Shown: positions 11,180 to 22,110 of the stretch, in pieces | Position numbering within the stretch: position 1 is the first letter of the stretch | How the letters are laid out: each line of letters opens with the position of its first letter | From: Dryas octopetala | Taxonomy: Eukaryota; Streptophyta; Magnoliopsida; Rosales; Rosaceae | Direction of reading: 5' to 3' | DNA: 64,000 nucleotides | NCBI GenBank assembly: GCA_963921425.1 | Contig: OY992839.1 | Span: forward strand, 17,406,910-17,470,909 | The notes under the pieces: model-generated | Told to the model about the DNA's origin: nothing | The model's input: the letters and a program-made list of their open reading frames with translations, nothing else | Database searches by the model: none | Made by a program: the position numbers and the translations under genes

Positions 11180-12280
11180 AGGAATGTCATCGAGATGTGT
11201 CATTCCAAAGAATGTGGAGGCCATGGTGGAGGAACTAAGACCGCTTACAAGATTCTTCAAGCAGGTTTCTTTTGGCCCACTATTTTTCATGATTGTCGTC
11301 AGTTTTATCTCACATGTGACAGATGTCAGAAGATGGGAAATATTTCTGCTCGTGATTAGATGCCACTGAACTTCATGTTGGAAGTCGAAATCTTTTATGT
11401 TTGGGGTATAGATTTCATGGGACCATTTCCATCTTCTTTTGGATACGAGTACATTCTAGTGGGAGTTGATTATGTGTCTAAGTGGGTGGAAGCTGTCGCT
11501 TGTAGGACTAATGATGCTCGAGTGGTCTTGAATTTCCTTAAGACCAATATTTATGCACGATTTGGTACCCCAAGAGCAATCATTAGTGATGGGGGGTCGC
11601 ATTTTTGCAATAAGCTGTTTGAAGCCGTGATGAAGAAGTATGGAATAAGGCATAAAGTGGCTACTCCCTATCATCCACAGACGAGTGGGCAAGTGGAAAT
11701 ATCGAATCGTGAGATCAAGTTCATTTTGGAAAGAACAGTGCTCGCCAATAGGAAGGATTGGTCTACCAAGCTTAATGATGCATTATGGGCTTATCGCACT
11801 GCTTACAAGACGCCCATTGGAATGTCTCCATTTCGACTGATTTATGGGAAAGCTTGTCATTTACCAGTTGAGCTGGAGCATAAGGCATATTGGGCGATTA
11901 AGAAGTTCAATTTTGATATTCATGCCGCTGGTGAGAAAAGGAAGTTGCAACTTAGTGAGCTGGAAGAAATACGACATTTCGCATATGAGAATGCTAAGTT
12001 GTACAAGGAAAGGACCAAGAGGTACCATGATAAAAAGCTACGTCCAAGAGAGTTCTTTGTTGGCGGGAAGGTGTTATTATATGATACAAGATTACGTCTC
12101 TTCCCGGGCAAGTTGCGTTCAAGATGGACCGGACCTTATGAGGTGGTTCGAGTGTTTCCCTATGGTACAGTTGAACTCAAGAATCCGAAGAATGGGAACA
12201 CATTTAAGGTTAACGGTCATCGTGTGAAGCCTTTCCTTGAACCTGATTTTCAGCTGAACCAAGAGAAAATTGATTTCTAG
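11180..12280 (+). pseudogene. Element A, integrase region (fossil)
   Basis: HHCC zinc-binding part (HSKECGGHGG...CDRCQKMG, near 11200-11340), then the catalytic core with [13 protein letters not shown] near 11400, [15 protein letters not shown] near 11580 and [17 protein letters not shown] near 11670. The C-terminal part has [18 protein letters not shown] and [10 protein letters not shown]. There is no chromodomain, which fits Athila rather than chromoviruses. Integrase follows RNase H, the Ty3/gypsy order. Confidence 0.9.
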
Positions 12281-12321
12281 TACAAGACTAGGTCTGGCTG
12301 AAGACGTGAAACTTAGCGCTT

Positions 12322-12339
12322 CTTGGGAGGCAACCCAAG
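12322..12339 (+). other. Post-integrase hairpin
   Basis: CTTGGGAGGCAACCCAAG has a 6-bp stem and 6-nt loop, just after the integrase frame. Element F keeps the stem TTGGG/CCCAA and the loop AGGCAA at 36541-36556 (minus strand), with the neighbouring words GGCTGAAGACGT and AGCGCT. Role unknown. Confidence 0.6.
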
Positions 12340-12508
12340 GGATGGATGACGACGAGGAGGTGATTTGGTACTTATGCATGGGCGAGCCTTTTCACACCAG
12401 CCAAGGTACGTTTTCACCCTCTTTTCGCTCATTTAAGTAGATTTGTTTTATTTATTGTTTTTCCCCTCCTCTGTTTATTATATTGTGCATTACATCTGTC
12501 TTTCATTT

Positions 12509-12528
12509 AAACATTGAGGACAATGTTT
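12509..12528 (+). other. Conserved hairpin before internal polypurine tract
   Basis: AAACATTG-AGGA-CAATGTTT has an 8-bp perfect stem and 4-nt loop. It is followed by a purine-rich tract (12534-12550). Counterparts in F (36316-36333) and K (63966-63985) keep pairing despite base changes. Confidence 0.65.
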
Positions 12529-12533
12529 CTTTT

Positions 12534-12550
12534 AAGTTTGGGGGTGGGGA
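12534..12550 (+). other. Internal polypurine-like tract
   Basis: AAGTTTGGGGGTGGGGA, nearly the same word as the polypurine tract beside the 3' LTR (14039-14051). It may be a second plus-strand priming site (inference). Confidence 0.5.
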
Positions 12551-13158
12551 ATGCATTGCATTTTTGGAATTTAAAAAAAAAAAAAAAATTTTGAGTCTTT
12601 CTGTTTTGTTTTGTTGTCGTGAGTCCCCAACTGATTGATTTATTATGCATGGCTATTATGAGCATGTCTAGCTTGACTATATAGTATGAATTCTTCTATC
12701 TCTAGTATTGGTTCATAACATGCTTTACAACTCTATGAAGTGGGCCTTGTTTTCATAAACTTAAGTGATAACTTACATGACTAGAGATGCATATACTAGA
12801 TAGAGTAGACTTGTATGACCTAAGTGAGCTTTTGAGCCCTGTACTTCAATTCTTGAGTGTTGACATCACTCTAAAATGTTCGTGTCGACATTACTCTAAA
12901 ATGTTCGTGTCATATAAAGTCGTTGTGATCTCATTATTCTTTCTTTTGATTAAGTACTTGGAATATAATTGTGAATCAATAAGCTAGAACTTCTCTCTTA
13001 TTCTATTCAAAGCATGGATATAACTACATGAATCTTAGGAAATGATAGTAGGCCTTGTTTGTTTTAACCCATAACCTAAGGCCTACCCTGTGTTATAACC
13101 CTAGTCAAACATTTTGAGCCTAATGACCTTTTCTTTGATTACCCTTGTACCAAATCCT

Positions 13159-13170
13159 AAGTTTGGGGGA
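13159..13170 (+). other. Second internal polypurine-like tract
   Basis: AAGTTTGGGGGA, a third copy of the motif, about 620 bp after the first and 880 bp before the terminal one. F has the counterpart at 35291-35301 (minus strand). Confidence 0.45.
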
Positions 13171-14038
13171 GTTTCACTCCTCTACCTGTTTACCTTACTG
13201 ATGGATTTGCATTGAGCTAATGAAGCTGTGAGGTTAAAAAGAAATGTGTGTGCATAGCTTGGAAGAGAAGGAATTGTGCTTAAGAATGTGTCGTTCCCTT
13301 ATTAAAAAAAAAAAAAAAAAAAGAGAAGTGTTGTTTAAGGGAACGAACGATTTCAAAGGATGAAAAAGAAAAGTGTTCGAATTCAAGACTATGATTACAA
13401 ATTATGCAAGGAATGCCTCTACTTTTGTTTTGAGCAAATCCATAGTCTGTAGCCCTTTGTTATCCGTTTCATTTCAATACCTTATCCTAACCTAAGCCTC
13501 CATTACAACCCTTATTAAAGCCCTACTTGATCTTGGGAGAATTGTAGTTCATTATGTGGAGTCTAGATAAAAGGGAAGCTTATGGTTATTGATTCTGTTT
13601 CAAGTATTTTAAATCATTTTCTTGAGATCAGTGTTTTTGTTTATAGGTGCCTGTCTTTCATTATTAATATGTGAGCTTTTTGCATTTGTCTATCATATCA
13701 TCTCTCACATATACTTGAGTGCACATATCAACCCAATCTCTGAGTGTTTTATTGTTGAGAGCATGCCTTGGTGAGAATTGGAGTTGATACTATTTTGGAT
13801 ATGCTGATTTAGTCTTGTTTGTCTAAACACTTGAGTTTGTGTTAAGGATGGTCTATATTTTTCATGGAGGAGTAAGGTATGTTAATTGAAACATTATTAG
13901 AGGTCGAAGAATGAATTTTATGTGTATCTTGCTTGATTATGCTATTTATGGCTGTGCTTATGAAATCATGTGTTGGGATGTTTTGAGTCTATCTTGAGTC
14001 TTTTCTTTGTTCTTTTTGCTCGAGGATTAGCAAAATCT

Positions 14039-14051
14039 AAGTTTGGGGGTG
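14039..14051 (+). other. Polypurine tract of A
   Basis: AAGTTTGGGGGTG directly before the 3' LTR. The word is conserved beside the 3' LTRs of C (19857), F (34360) and K (62232) in the opposite orientation. Confidence 0.85.
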
Positions 14052-14539
14052 TGTTGAGTGCTCATTTTACACTAATTTATGATACTAACTCCCTAACTCA
14101 GAGTGCAAGAACTCGATATTTTGTGTGTTGTTAGTTTGTTTTTGTTTTTATAGGATAAAATGAGCAAAGAAGAGAAAAGAAGCCAAAAGGACCATTTTTA
14201 GACATTTCCTAGTCAAACTAGGAAAACAAGAGAAATCCTGGTCAAACCAGGAAAGGGGCCGAAATCCTAGTCGAATGAGGATTCCTATTCACACTAGGAA
14301 ACATCAAGCCCAGAACCATCATTGCAGAGCCAGAAATGAGAAATCCTGATTGAAACAGGAAATCCTGGTTGAACTAGGAAACCTAACCCAACTAGGGAAA
14401 GGAGTCCTAACGACACTAGGAGACCCCAAGGGCAATATGGTCATTACGAGAAGTCGAAATGGACAAGGAATCATTCATTTACAAGAAATCCTAGTCACAC
14501 TAGGAAATGTTGGTCAAAGTCAACTCTACAAAATCAAGG

Positions 14540-14557
14540 TTCCAGAAGCTTCTAGAA
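14540..14557 (+). promoter_or_regulatory. Four-unit heat-shock-element-like array, 3' LTR of A
   Basis: Identical to the box in the 5' LTR: four perfect alternating TTC/GAA units. Confidence 0.55.
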
Positions 14558-14927
14558 GGTGGTGGACATCCATGGGAATAAATGGAGGGAAGAAATGAAT
14601 TCGAATTCAAATGGAAATGAGGGACAAAATGGGAAGTCAAAGTGAATGGTCAAGGGTCAACTATGAAAAGTCAACAAGTCAAATGGGCCATGGGCCTATA
14701 CAATGCTGAATTCTGAAGGAGCCATGCATGCATGCATGCAACAGCCCAAGAGGAAGTCCATGCGCCAGCCCAAGCCTATCAGCCATGCGCAAAACCCTAG
14801 GGGACTGGTGTGTGTCACTTAAGCCCAAGCTAAAGCCCTTGCCGCAAGCCCAATACCTCTCCTAACCCTAGCTGCTGCCGCACCCTCTCTTCTCCTTGCC
14901 TCCCAAGGATTTCTCCCCTACTGATCT

Positions 14928-14936
14928 CTATAAATA
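14928..14936 (+). promoter_or_regulatory. TATA box of A 3' LTR
   Basis: CTATAAATA, as in the 5' LTR. In this position it could drive outward transcription into the satellite beyond 16245. Confidence 0.55.
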
Positions 14937-16245
14937 CATATCTTCAATTCAGAAATAGGGTGCTGAAGTTTTGTCTCTTTTCTTTTCTTTTTCAGAAACC
15001 CTAGTTAGCTTCTCCTTCTTCCTTGCCGCACACCCTTGCTTCTCTCTCTCTTTCTATTATTTTTCAGACGCAAACCCTAGCAGCCACCATCTCTTTTCTT
15101 TTCTCTGGCCGCAGCCCCCATCTTTTTGCACCTTTGTTTACTTTTATTTTTGCACTCATTTGAGGAGGAGGAACAAGTCTTGCCGCAGCCACCAGCACCC
15201 ACCTACGCTTCCACCTTGCTGCCACATTGCCGAGCATTCCAGCAACCTTGCCGTGGACTCCAAGGCCGAGCAGCAGCCCATCATGCCACCTTCTTGCAGC
15301 CGCCTCTACCTTGCTGCCTTGGCTTGATTTCTTTTTCCTTCCCTTTTATTTTAATTGTTTTATTATGCCTTGTTTGTTTATGGATTTAATTATGTGTAGC
15401 TGAATATTGGGCTAGGGCTAGGATGAAGCCCTAGCATTGCTGTTCACTTTTACTATGGATTATTAGTAGTTTGATTGTTTATATGTTGACAAATCTTGGA
15501 TCTCTGTTTAAATTGAATCTATTTGTTTCGCATCTTTGACTGATCACCTTAGGTTGCAGGCATCTAGAATTATGTTGTGAAACTAAATAAGCTCGAAAGG
15601 ATGATAGTTTCAATAGGCAACAAGTGGGTATCCTAAGATAATATTCATGAGAAAAGAGATCATAGAGGACATAGGGTACATTAATTTGGAGCTATGCGCT
15701 ATGTGTTTGTCACTCTCACAGATCGTAACGACTCTTGCATAGGTAACAGCTGCCTTAGCTTAGAACTAGGGAACATGCAAGTTAACTGGCTAAGGAAGGC
15801 CCAAGAAGCTCTTAGTTTATGCACAGTAAGGGGAGTAATTGCTAAAAGTGACTAGCCAAACCTTTTAGTAGATGAACTTTGTCAACATGTTTACTTATTG
15901 ATTGTTAATACCCATAGTGAAGTGAATGGTATGCTAGTGGTGGATTCTGACCACTAGTGTTCTTTATTATTGTTTTACCCGAAATCTTTCAGTTGTCATT
16001 TTTAAGTTTGTTATTTCTCTGTTTGTTTAGTTTAGCCTTAAAAACCAATCAAAACCCCCCATTTGCGTGAGTGAGTTAGAGTTGAGTTAATTGAATTTAA
16101 TTGAGTTAGTAATCGTACACTAGTACAATTCCCTGTGGGATCGACCTCGTATTTGTAAGCTTTGCTACTTAGCGATTCGTGCACTTGCGAGTTAACCTAG
16201 AGCTCAGAAAAGGTTATTTAATTTGCTCTAGGAAAACATACAACA

Positions 16246-16572
16246 ACTTGGTCCTATTTCTTTCAAATTGCTTCAAAACATTCCCGGTTGGCAAGAAAGA
16301 CATGGGGAAGCACTCTTCTCATGTTAGGATTAGTATTTTAGACCTATTGAACCACATTTGGTGGTGAGAACACACAAAATGGTCATTTCGGTGCATACTT
16401 GGTCCAATTTCGTTTTAATTGCACCAAAACGTTCCCGGTTGGCAAGAAAGACATGGGGAAACACTTTCTCAAGTTAGGATTTGCGTTCTTGACCTATAGA
16501 ACCACAGTTGGTGTTAAGAACGCTCAAGTTAGGATTAGCGTTCTTGACCTACGGAACCACACTTGGCGTTCT
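16246..16572. repeat. 150-bp satellite, array 2
   Basis: About two copies of the satellite, resuming exactly where A broke it (CATACTTG continuing with GTCCTATTTC). The last copy is partly rearranged. It ends near 16570 against gag relic B. Confidence 0.9.
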
Positions 16573-17849
16573 CCCTAGGACCGTTGTGACTATGCCCTTG
16601 TTCCTCAACCTTCTTCTCAATTGACTTCAATTCCCTCATAGTTGTTGGAAACTTGGTAACATCAATGTCCAGAATGAGGGGGGGATTACGCGTGTATCCA
16701 CATATTCATCAGTCATGATCAGATCCTTCTCTTCCTCACTATCCATGATCTCAATTACCTCCTTAGTCTTGATTACTCTCACCCTCTTTCTCGGAGTTGT
16801 CTTCAGAATGGCATTCACATGCTTCTCATTCTTTGTGTTGACGACGGGCTGACTAGGTAACTACCCCTTCTCTCTTTAACGCAAAATAGTAGCAATCTGA
16901 CCCACTCTACTCTCTAAGTTTGCAATTGCCTTCGAATTGGTTTGCATCTACTACTCGGTTCGGTTCATGAAGGCATTGGTGCTTTGAGCTAGGGAAGTGG
17001 TGCTTTGAGCAATCTGAGCAATCTTCTTCTCCAAGCTAGACCTCTCGGCATTAGGGTGCACATAAGGCTTGTTGTTGCTCCCACTAGCTTGTTGTCCATT
17101 GTTGTTGCTCCACCTAAAATTGGGGTTGTTCTTCCATCCAGGGTTGTAAGTGTTTGAAAATGGATCATACGGGACCCTAGGGTAGTTCCCAACTTGATTC
17201 ACTTGCTCCACGTCATTCCCTCGTGCTTGCACACTCATCATCTTCTCATGAGCCAATGACAGCTTTTGCACCATAGTCTTGATCTCGGCAATTTGTCCCT
17301 CCATGGTGTTAGGCGCATCAGCTACCTCATATAACCCTCTCAATCCCATTGTTGAGAATTCAAAGAAAGTGACTCAAACAACTCAATAGCCTCCTCTTCA
17401 GTTTCGGACATGAATGCACCACCACATGCCGAATCCACCTTAGCTTGATCCCTCTCCAAAAGTCCTTGATAAAAGCAACAAATCACATACCAAGGGGATA
17501 GGTTGTTGTGCGGGTAGCTACTAAGCAACTCATTGAATTAGTCCCAAGTCTCATGGAATGGCTCATCGGCTTTTTGCACAAATCCAAGTTTCTCCTTCCT
17601 AATTGAATTGGTCTTGGAAATCGAATAAAACTTGTTCAAGAACTTGTTTGATAGATCATCCCAAGTCGAAACGGAACAACTAGGCAGCAAATACAACCAT
17701 CTCTTTGCCTTGTCTTTGAGCGCAAAAGGGAACATCCTCAAACGATACTGATCAGTGTTTAATCCCCTCAATTGTGCGGCTTCACATACCCCAGAAAATT
17801 CCTTTAGGAAGGGGATCGGATCCTCTCCATTTAGACTATGATAACTTGG
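16573..17849 (-). pseudogene. B: gag relic of an Athila-like element
   Basis: Minus-strand fragment related to the gag of F: LRMFPFALKDKAKRWLYLLP, then STWDDLSNKFLNKFY, then YNPGWKNNPNFRWSNNNGQQ and SLEKKIAQIAQSTTSLAQS. No LTR, primer site or polymerase belongs to it. One side is cut against satellite and the other against LTR C. It is broken several times and is an old relic. Confidence 0.8.
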
Positions 17850-18049
17850 TGTTGTTGTTTTCTTAGAGCAAATTAATTAACACAAATACTTATCAAAGCT
17901 CTAAGTTTACTCGCAAGTGCACGAATCGCAGGGTAGCAAAGGGTGCACAGTACAAGGTCGATCCCCCAGAGAATGGGTTTAGTATCAATAAACCAACTCA
18001 ACTTGGCATATCAGAAATACTACTGATAAGGGGCGTTTGTAGAGATGAG

Positions 18050-18074
18050 ACACACACACACACACACACACACA
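18050..18074. repeat. (CA)n microsatellite
   Basis: About twelve CA units inside LTR C, at a site where related LTRs have a few CA or AC units. Confidence 0.85.
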
Positions 18075-19655
18075 AAACACGGCATTATTAAGAATTTAGA
18101 ATCCACCACATATTATAAGATTACAACTATTATGGTGACATGCAATTCAAAGTGAACACATATAATAAAGTTTGCCAGCCGGGAGACCTTGATTATCGGA
18201 CACTTGCCTAACTATTGTTTTTCTTATTCATAGATTAAGAACTTGATTATTGCAACTTAACCTAGTTAACTCACATGTTCCTAGGAAACTTGATTATCGT
18301 CTACCTAAGCTGTTAACCATGCAAGAGTCATTAAGATTATATAAAAACGACAAACACATAGAGCATGATAGTATCTTGATTATCAATCTAGATGACATCT
18401 ATGAAACCTATTTATCAAAGATAAGTTCTAAGGATACCTCCTTGTTACCTACTGAATTGATTAGCTTGATGATCACCTCTTAATTTCATAACAATTACTA
18501 GATGCAAACAACTCTAAGGTAGCTAGTCAAAGAGTGCAAACAAATAGAATCAATTAAAACAGAAAATATGAATTTATCGCATGGAAATATCACATTAAAT
18601 CATGTGGCTTTATTTCATTAACCATAAATCAACATTGAATCAAATAATAAGAGCTTCATCATCATCTTAACAATGCAAAACTAAAATCAAAACATAAGAA
18701 AGAAAATAAAAGAACCAAGTTTCACTAAATAATCAAACATCCAATCCATAATTGAAAGTAATAAACTTTTTAAGAAAACAAAAGAAGGAAACAAGAGGAA
18801 CCAAAGGTGGCTTCGGAAAAGCTTGGAAAAGACAAGCTAGGGTTCAGCAAAGCTCCTCTTCCCTTTCCTTGTGGCGCCTCCTTCTCTCTCTAAAGCTCTC
18901 TAACTTTCAAAAAATAAAAAGGTGTAAGGTGCAGAAGATGATGTTGTATATAGATCTGGTCTCTTCAATTGTGAGAGAGTGAGGGTCTTATATAGTAGTG
19001 AGGAGGTGGAGAGATTTTGCTGATTTTCCAATGTGGGACAAGTGCTTTCCTTGCACATTAAGGCCTCTAATTTTCGGCCAAAAATGGGCCTTGGACTGAA
19101 TTTTGAGTCTTTTGGGCGTAACTTGATTTTCTGGCCGCGGAACTACTATGCTACCTCTACTAAAATGGCCATACCTTGAGCTAGACAACTCTGAATCGAG
19201 ATTCGTAAACTTTCTTGTGAAGCTAACATCCGTAGCTTTCCAACCATATATGGCATGTCGTCTAACTCAATCTGTAGAGGTACAGACATACTGTCAAAAT
19301 TTGTTGTTCATTTTCCAGGGTTTTGACTTTTTCTTCAACTAGGATTCCTTGTAATTTTTGATTGAATCTTGTGAGATTTTCCTTGAGCGTGAAGGATTCC
19401 TTCCTTAGGCCTTGATATAGGCGCATGGCCTTGGTCCTCTCGAGCTAGGGTTGTGTGCATGGCTCATAGTGCATGGGCTGCATGTGTGGCCCATAGTGCA
19501 TGGGCTGTATGTGTGGTCCATGTCATGTGATGATGTGGCATGGTTGACCATTAATTTTGACTTTTGACTTTGACCAAAAGTCAACCTCGACCAAAAAGAT
19601 TCTTCCAAAGATTCTGTTCAAGATTCTCTAAAGATTTCTTCCTGATTCCAAATTC

Positions 19656-19668
19656 TTCTAGAAGATTC
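19656..19668 (-). promoter_or_regulatory. Three-unit heat-shock-element-like box in LTR C
   Basis: TTCtaGAAgaTTC, three perfect alternating units within a cluster of GATTCT words. The same box is in both LTRs of F (34159-34171 and 52412-52424). Confidence 0.45.
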
Positions 19669-19856
19669 TCTCAAGATTCTTTTTTCCATTTTTTCCATTT
19701 TTAGCTCAGAATTGCTCCATTTGGCTCATTTCTTCATCAAAGCTTCATTTAACTTACAAAACACAAAACAAAACCAAAATACACAAAAATGTCGAGTTCT
19801 TGCACTCTAGGTTAGGGAGTTAGTATCATAAAATGATGCAAAATGAACACTCAACA

Positions 19857-20686
19857 CACCCCCAAACTTAGACTTTGTTAGTCCTCGAGCAAAGAAAAGA
19901 CTCAAAGACTCGAAAACAAACTAAACTTTCCCAACAAATGATTTCATGAGTATAGCCACCAATGACATAGTAAAGTAAGACATTTATAACATTCATTCTT
20001 CAAATTATAATACTGCTTCAAACAACATACCTCACTTCTACATTGTGCATATAGGTCATCCTCAACATAAACCCAAGTGTTAGATAAGCAAGCAATAGAT
20101 CAACATATACAAAATAGGTTCAACTCCAATCCTCACCAAGACATTCTCTCAACAATAAAGCACTCAAGAATTGGGTCGATTTGTGCACTCAAAGGTATAT
20201 GTGAGAGAAGTTATGTAATCAAAAGCAGAATGCTCACATATTAGCATGAAAGAAAGGCACATTTGAAAGAAAATATGATCTCATGAAAGGAATATCAAAA
20301 TACTTGAAATGGAATCAATAACCATATGCTCCTCTCTCATCTAGACTCCACATTAGGAACTACACTTCTCCTAAGATCAAATAGGACTTTTACAAAGGGT
20401 TATAATGTAGGCTTAGGTAAAGGTATGATATTGAAATGAAACGGATAAGCAAAGGGCTACAAACTATGGAATTGCAAATCAAAACACACTTAGAGGCATA
20501 CCTTGCATAGTTGCACATCATAGCTTGAACTTTGAACACTTTTGCACAATACATTTTTTTTTTCTTTGAAACCGTCCCATCTTTCTTTCTTTTTTCTTCT
20601 TTTCATATCTTTTTTTTTCTTTTTTTTTCTTTTCTAGGGTACGGCATAAACATTTTTTTTTTTTCAACCAAATTCATAAATTTAAT
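19857..20686 (-). mobile_element. Element C, 3' interior (first part)
   Basis: Starts with the polypurine tract (CACCCCCAAACTT on the plus strand) and follows the non-coding 3' interior of F (34360-35255) closely. No open frame. It is interrupted at 20687 by a CACTA element and continues at 26488. Confidence 0.8.
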
Positions 20687-20696
20687 CACTACAACA
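20687..20696 (+). repeat. Left terminal inverted repeat of CACTA 1
   Basis: CACTACAACA, the mirror of the last 10 bp at 26478-26487. A solo LTR sits immediately after it. Confidence 0.9.
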
Positions 20697-21060
20697 TGTT
20701 GATGCAAATTCTCGTAAGGTAGATGCAACAACTTAGATAAGCTGATCTGGCTGATCAGGTGCTTTGCTGGATGATGAAGTGGATACTGGTTGAGATTTTC
20801 CTGTAGACAAAAACAAGATCAAAGGAGATGGACCGGTGTGGTACCAGCCAAACACACTCCGATGATGAAATCAGTGGTGGTGTTTGATGGAGGATGAGGA
20901 AGAACAAAGGAAGAACTTGGGAGAATGGGAAGAATAAGGCAAATGTTCTGGGTTATTCTCAGCAAGTTGGGTAAGCTCTTTGGTGAGTGGGAATTTTGGT
21001 GTAAGTGTTTTTGGGTAGATGCGTAGATTGCTAGATGCCTCATTTTGTGCATATGTGGTG

Positions 21061-21070
21061 CCTTATATAG
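21061..21070 (-). promoter_or_regulatory. TATA box of solo LTR M
   Basis: CTATATAAGG on the minus strand, the best core-promoter candidate in this LTR. Confidence 0.5.
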
Positions 21071-21661
21071 GCAAAGGAAGACTTAATGAATAAGTTACCT
21101 GCATGTGAATGAGTGGTTGCCAGAGATCCACGCACCTGGTCAGACCTAGTTGCATGTTCAGCTGCTTACTTCCTCAGCATTTAATGTTGCATTGAATGCT
21201 TCATTAAATGCAAGGTTGGAAGGTTCAGGCAAACTGCTCCAGTAGTCATGAATGCAGACTGGATATTCTATCTGTCAGAAGATTGTGTCAGGTGCATTCA
21301 AGTGTGGCGGTTCGTCCCAGCGTGATCTTCCTGGGAATGGCGGCGGAGAACCGAGCCGAGCCGATACGAACACATGTTCTCATGCGAAGACACGAAGTCC
21401 ATGTGTGGTCGGATCGGACATGGGATTCCAGGCCGAGCCGGTCCCATAGATTGGGGTCTTTCCGAGCCCTAACTGGTCGACGCTAGAACTCGGAAGGAGA
21501 CCATCTCCTGTGCCGAGCCGAGCCGAACCGGGATGATCGTGGGAAGATGGACACTCGATCCCTTAGAAGATCATCGGTTCGGCTCGGACCGAACATGGAG
21601 GGCCCGGTGTGGAGATCCGGTCCGAGCTGGCAGAGGCGATGCTGAGTGATGGTGACGTGGA

Positions 21662-21717
21662 GGTCAAAGTTTGACCACTGAGAGTCAACTCCGAGGTGGA
21701 TGTTGACCAGCCACGTG
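21662..21717 (-). promoter_or_regulatory. W-box palindrome and G-box cluster in M
   Basis: GGTCAAAGTTTGACC (21662-21676) is a perfect inverted pair of W-boxes, the WRKY sites. Another TTGACC follows at 21703-21708 and a G-box CACGTG at 21712-21717. The cluster lies near the LTR start in the U3 promoter. Function inferred from known plant motifs. Confidence 0.45.
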
Positions 21718-21771
21718 TCGAGCTGTGATTGGCTGTTCGGATCGATGTGGATTTTTCCCACAAACACAACA

Positions 21772-22110
21772 CAAAAGGGCTTTTATAGCACTCAAAAAAC
21801 GCTATAAAAGCCCTTTTATAACGTTTTCCAAAACGCTATGACAGCCGACGCAATAATAGATCAAAGGCCTATTATAGCATTTTTGGAATGCTATCAAAAA
21901 GGACTATTCTATAGCGTTTTAGAAACGCTATCATACTGCTCTTTCATTATAAATGCTATCATACTACTTTTTCATAGCATTTCTAAAATGCTATAATTAA
22001 ATGATTATATAACTATCCAAAAATGCTATCATATGTGCTGTTAGTGTTTAGAATACTATTATAGTTCTTTTCATAGCTTTTAGGTAGCATTTTTTCAATG
22101 TCATTTTTTT
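21772..22110 (+). repeat. Left subterminal repeats of CACTA 1
   Basis: Many copies in both orientations of GCTATAAAAG, AAACGCTAT and ATAGCATTT over about 340 bp. CACTA subterminal regions typically hold such short repeats as transposase-binding sites. Similar words (ATGCTATAG, GCTATAATATA) occur near the right end at 26440-26470. Confidence 0.75.

Larger units (their letters stand above)
12281..14038 (+). mobile_element. Element A, non-coding 3' interior
   Basis: About 1.75 kb without a long open frame, where Athila elements often carry an env-like gene. It holds a hairpin (12322-12339), a second hairpin next to an internal polypurine tract (12509-12550), A-runs near 12571 and 13303, and another polypurine-like box at 13159-13170. 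The reverse-oriented elements C, F and K carry the corresponding region. Confidence 0.75.
4696..16245 (+). mobile_element. Element A: structurally complete Athila-type Ty3/gypsy retrotransposon
   Basis: 11.55 kb element bounded by TGTTGAGTGC...ATACAACA and flanked by a 5-bp duplication ACTTG (4691-4695 and 16246-16250) inside the satellite. It has LTRs of about 2190 bp, a perfect tRNA-Asp primer site, gag, then protease, reverse transcriptase, RNase H and integrase in Ty3/gypsy order, and a polypurine tract before the 3' LTR. The LTRs differ at roughly 16 substitutions by eye (about 0.7%), which at usual plant rates (0.7-1.3 x 10^-8 per site per year) means about 0.3-0.5 million years. The coding region is broken about four times. 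No env-like frame is visible in the 1.75 kb after integrase. Confidence 0.95.
14052..16245 (+). mobile_element. Element A, 3' LTR
   Basis: 2194 bp, the direct partner of 4696-6885, ending in ATACAACA before the target duplication ACTTG. It differs from the 5' LTR by about 16 substitutions and a few small indels. TATA box at 14928-14936, heat-shock-like box at 14540-14557. Confidence 0.95.
17850..19856 (-). mobile_element. Element C, 3' LTR
   Basis: About 2.0 kb LTR on the minus strand, bounded by TGTTGTTGTTTTC and CACTCAACA. It is of the same LTR subtype as E and F (AAGATTCT-rich U3 and W-box-rich tract). A polypurine tract follows at 19857, so the interior lies to the right. TATA box at 18987-18995. 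The bases before it are CTTGG, but its other LTR is missing, so no duplication can be confirmed. Confidence 0.85.
20697..21766 (-). mobile_element. M: solo LTR inside the end of CACTA 1
   Basis: 1070 bp bounded by TGTTGATG and ACAAACA, flanked by a 5-bp duplication CAACA (20692-20696 and 21767-21771). One copy of the duplication is the last five bases of the CACTA terminal repeat. On the minus strand a TATA box (CTATATAAGG at 21061-21070) lies about 700 bp from the LTR start, so this is the likely orientation. It has no similarity to the Athila-like LTRs here. U3 is GC-rich with repeated GAGCCGAGCCGA words. The family (copia or gypsy) is not determined. Confidence 0.85.

Noticed and set aside
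12281-14038. env-like gene in element A
   Set aside because: Athila elements may carry one here, but no frame above about 70 codons, signal peptide or membrane segment is visible.
16245-17849. Treating relic B as part of element A
   Set aside because: A is closed by its own target duplication and lies in the opposite orientation. B is separated by satellite.
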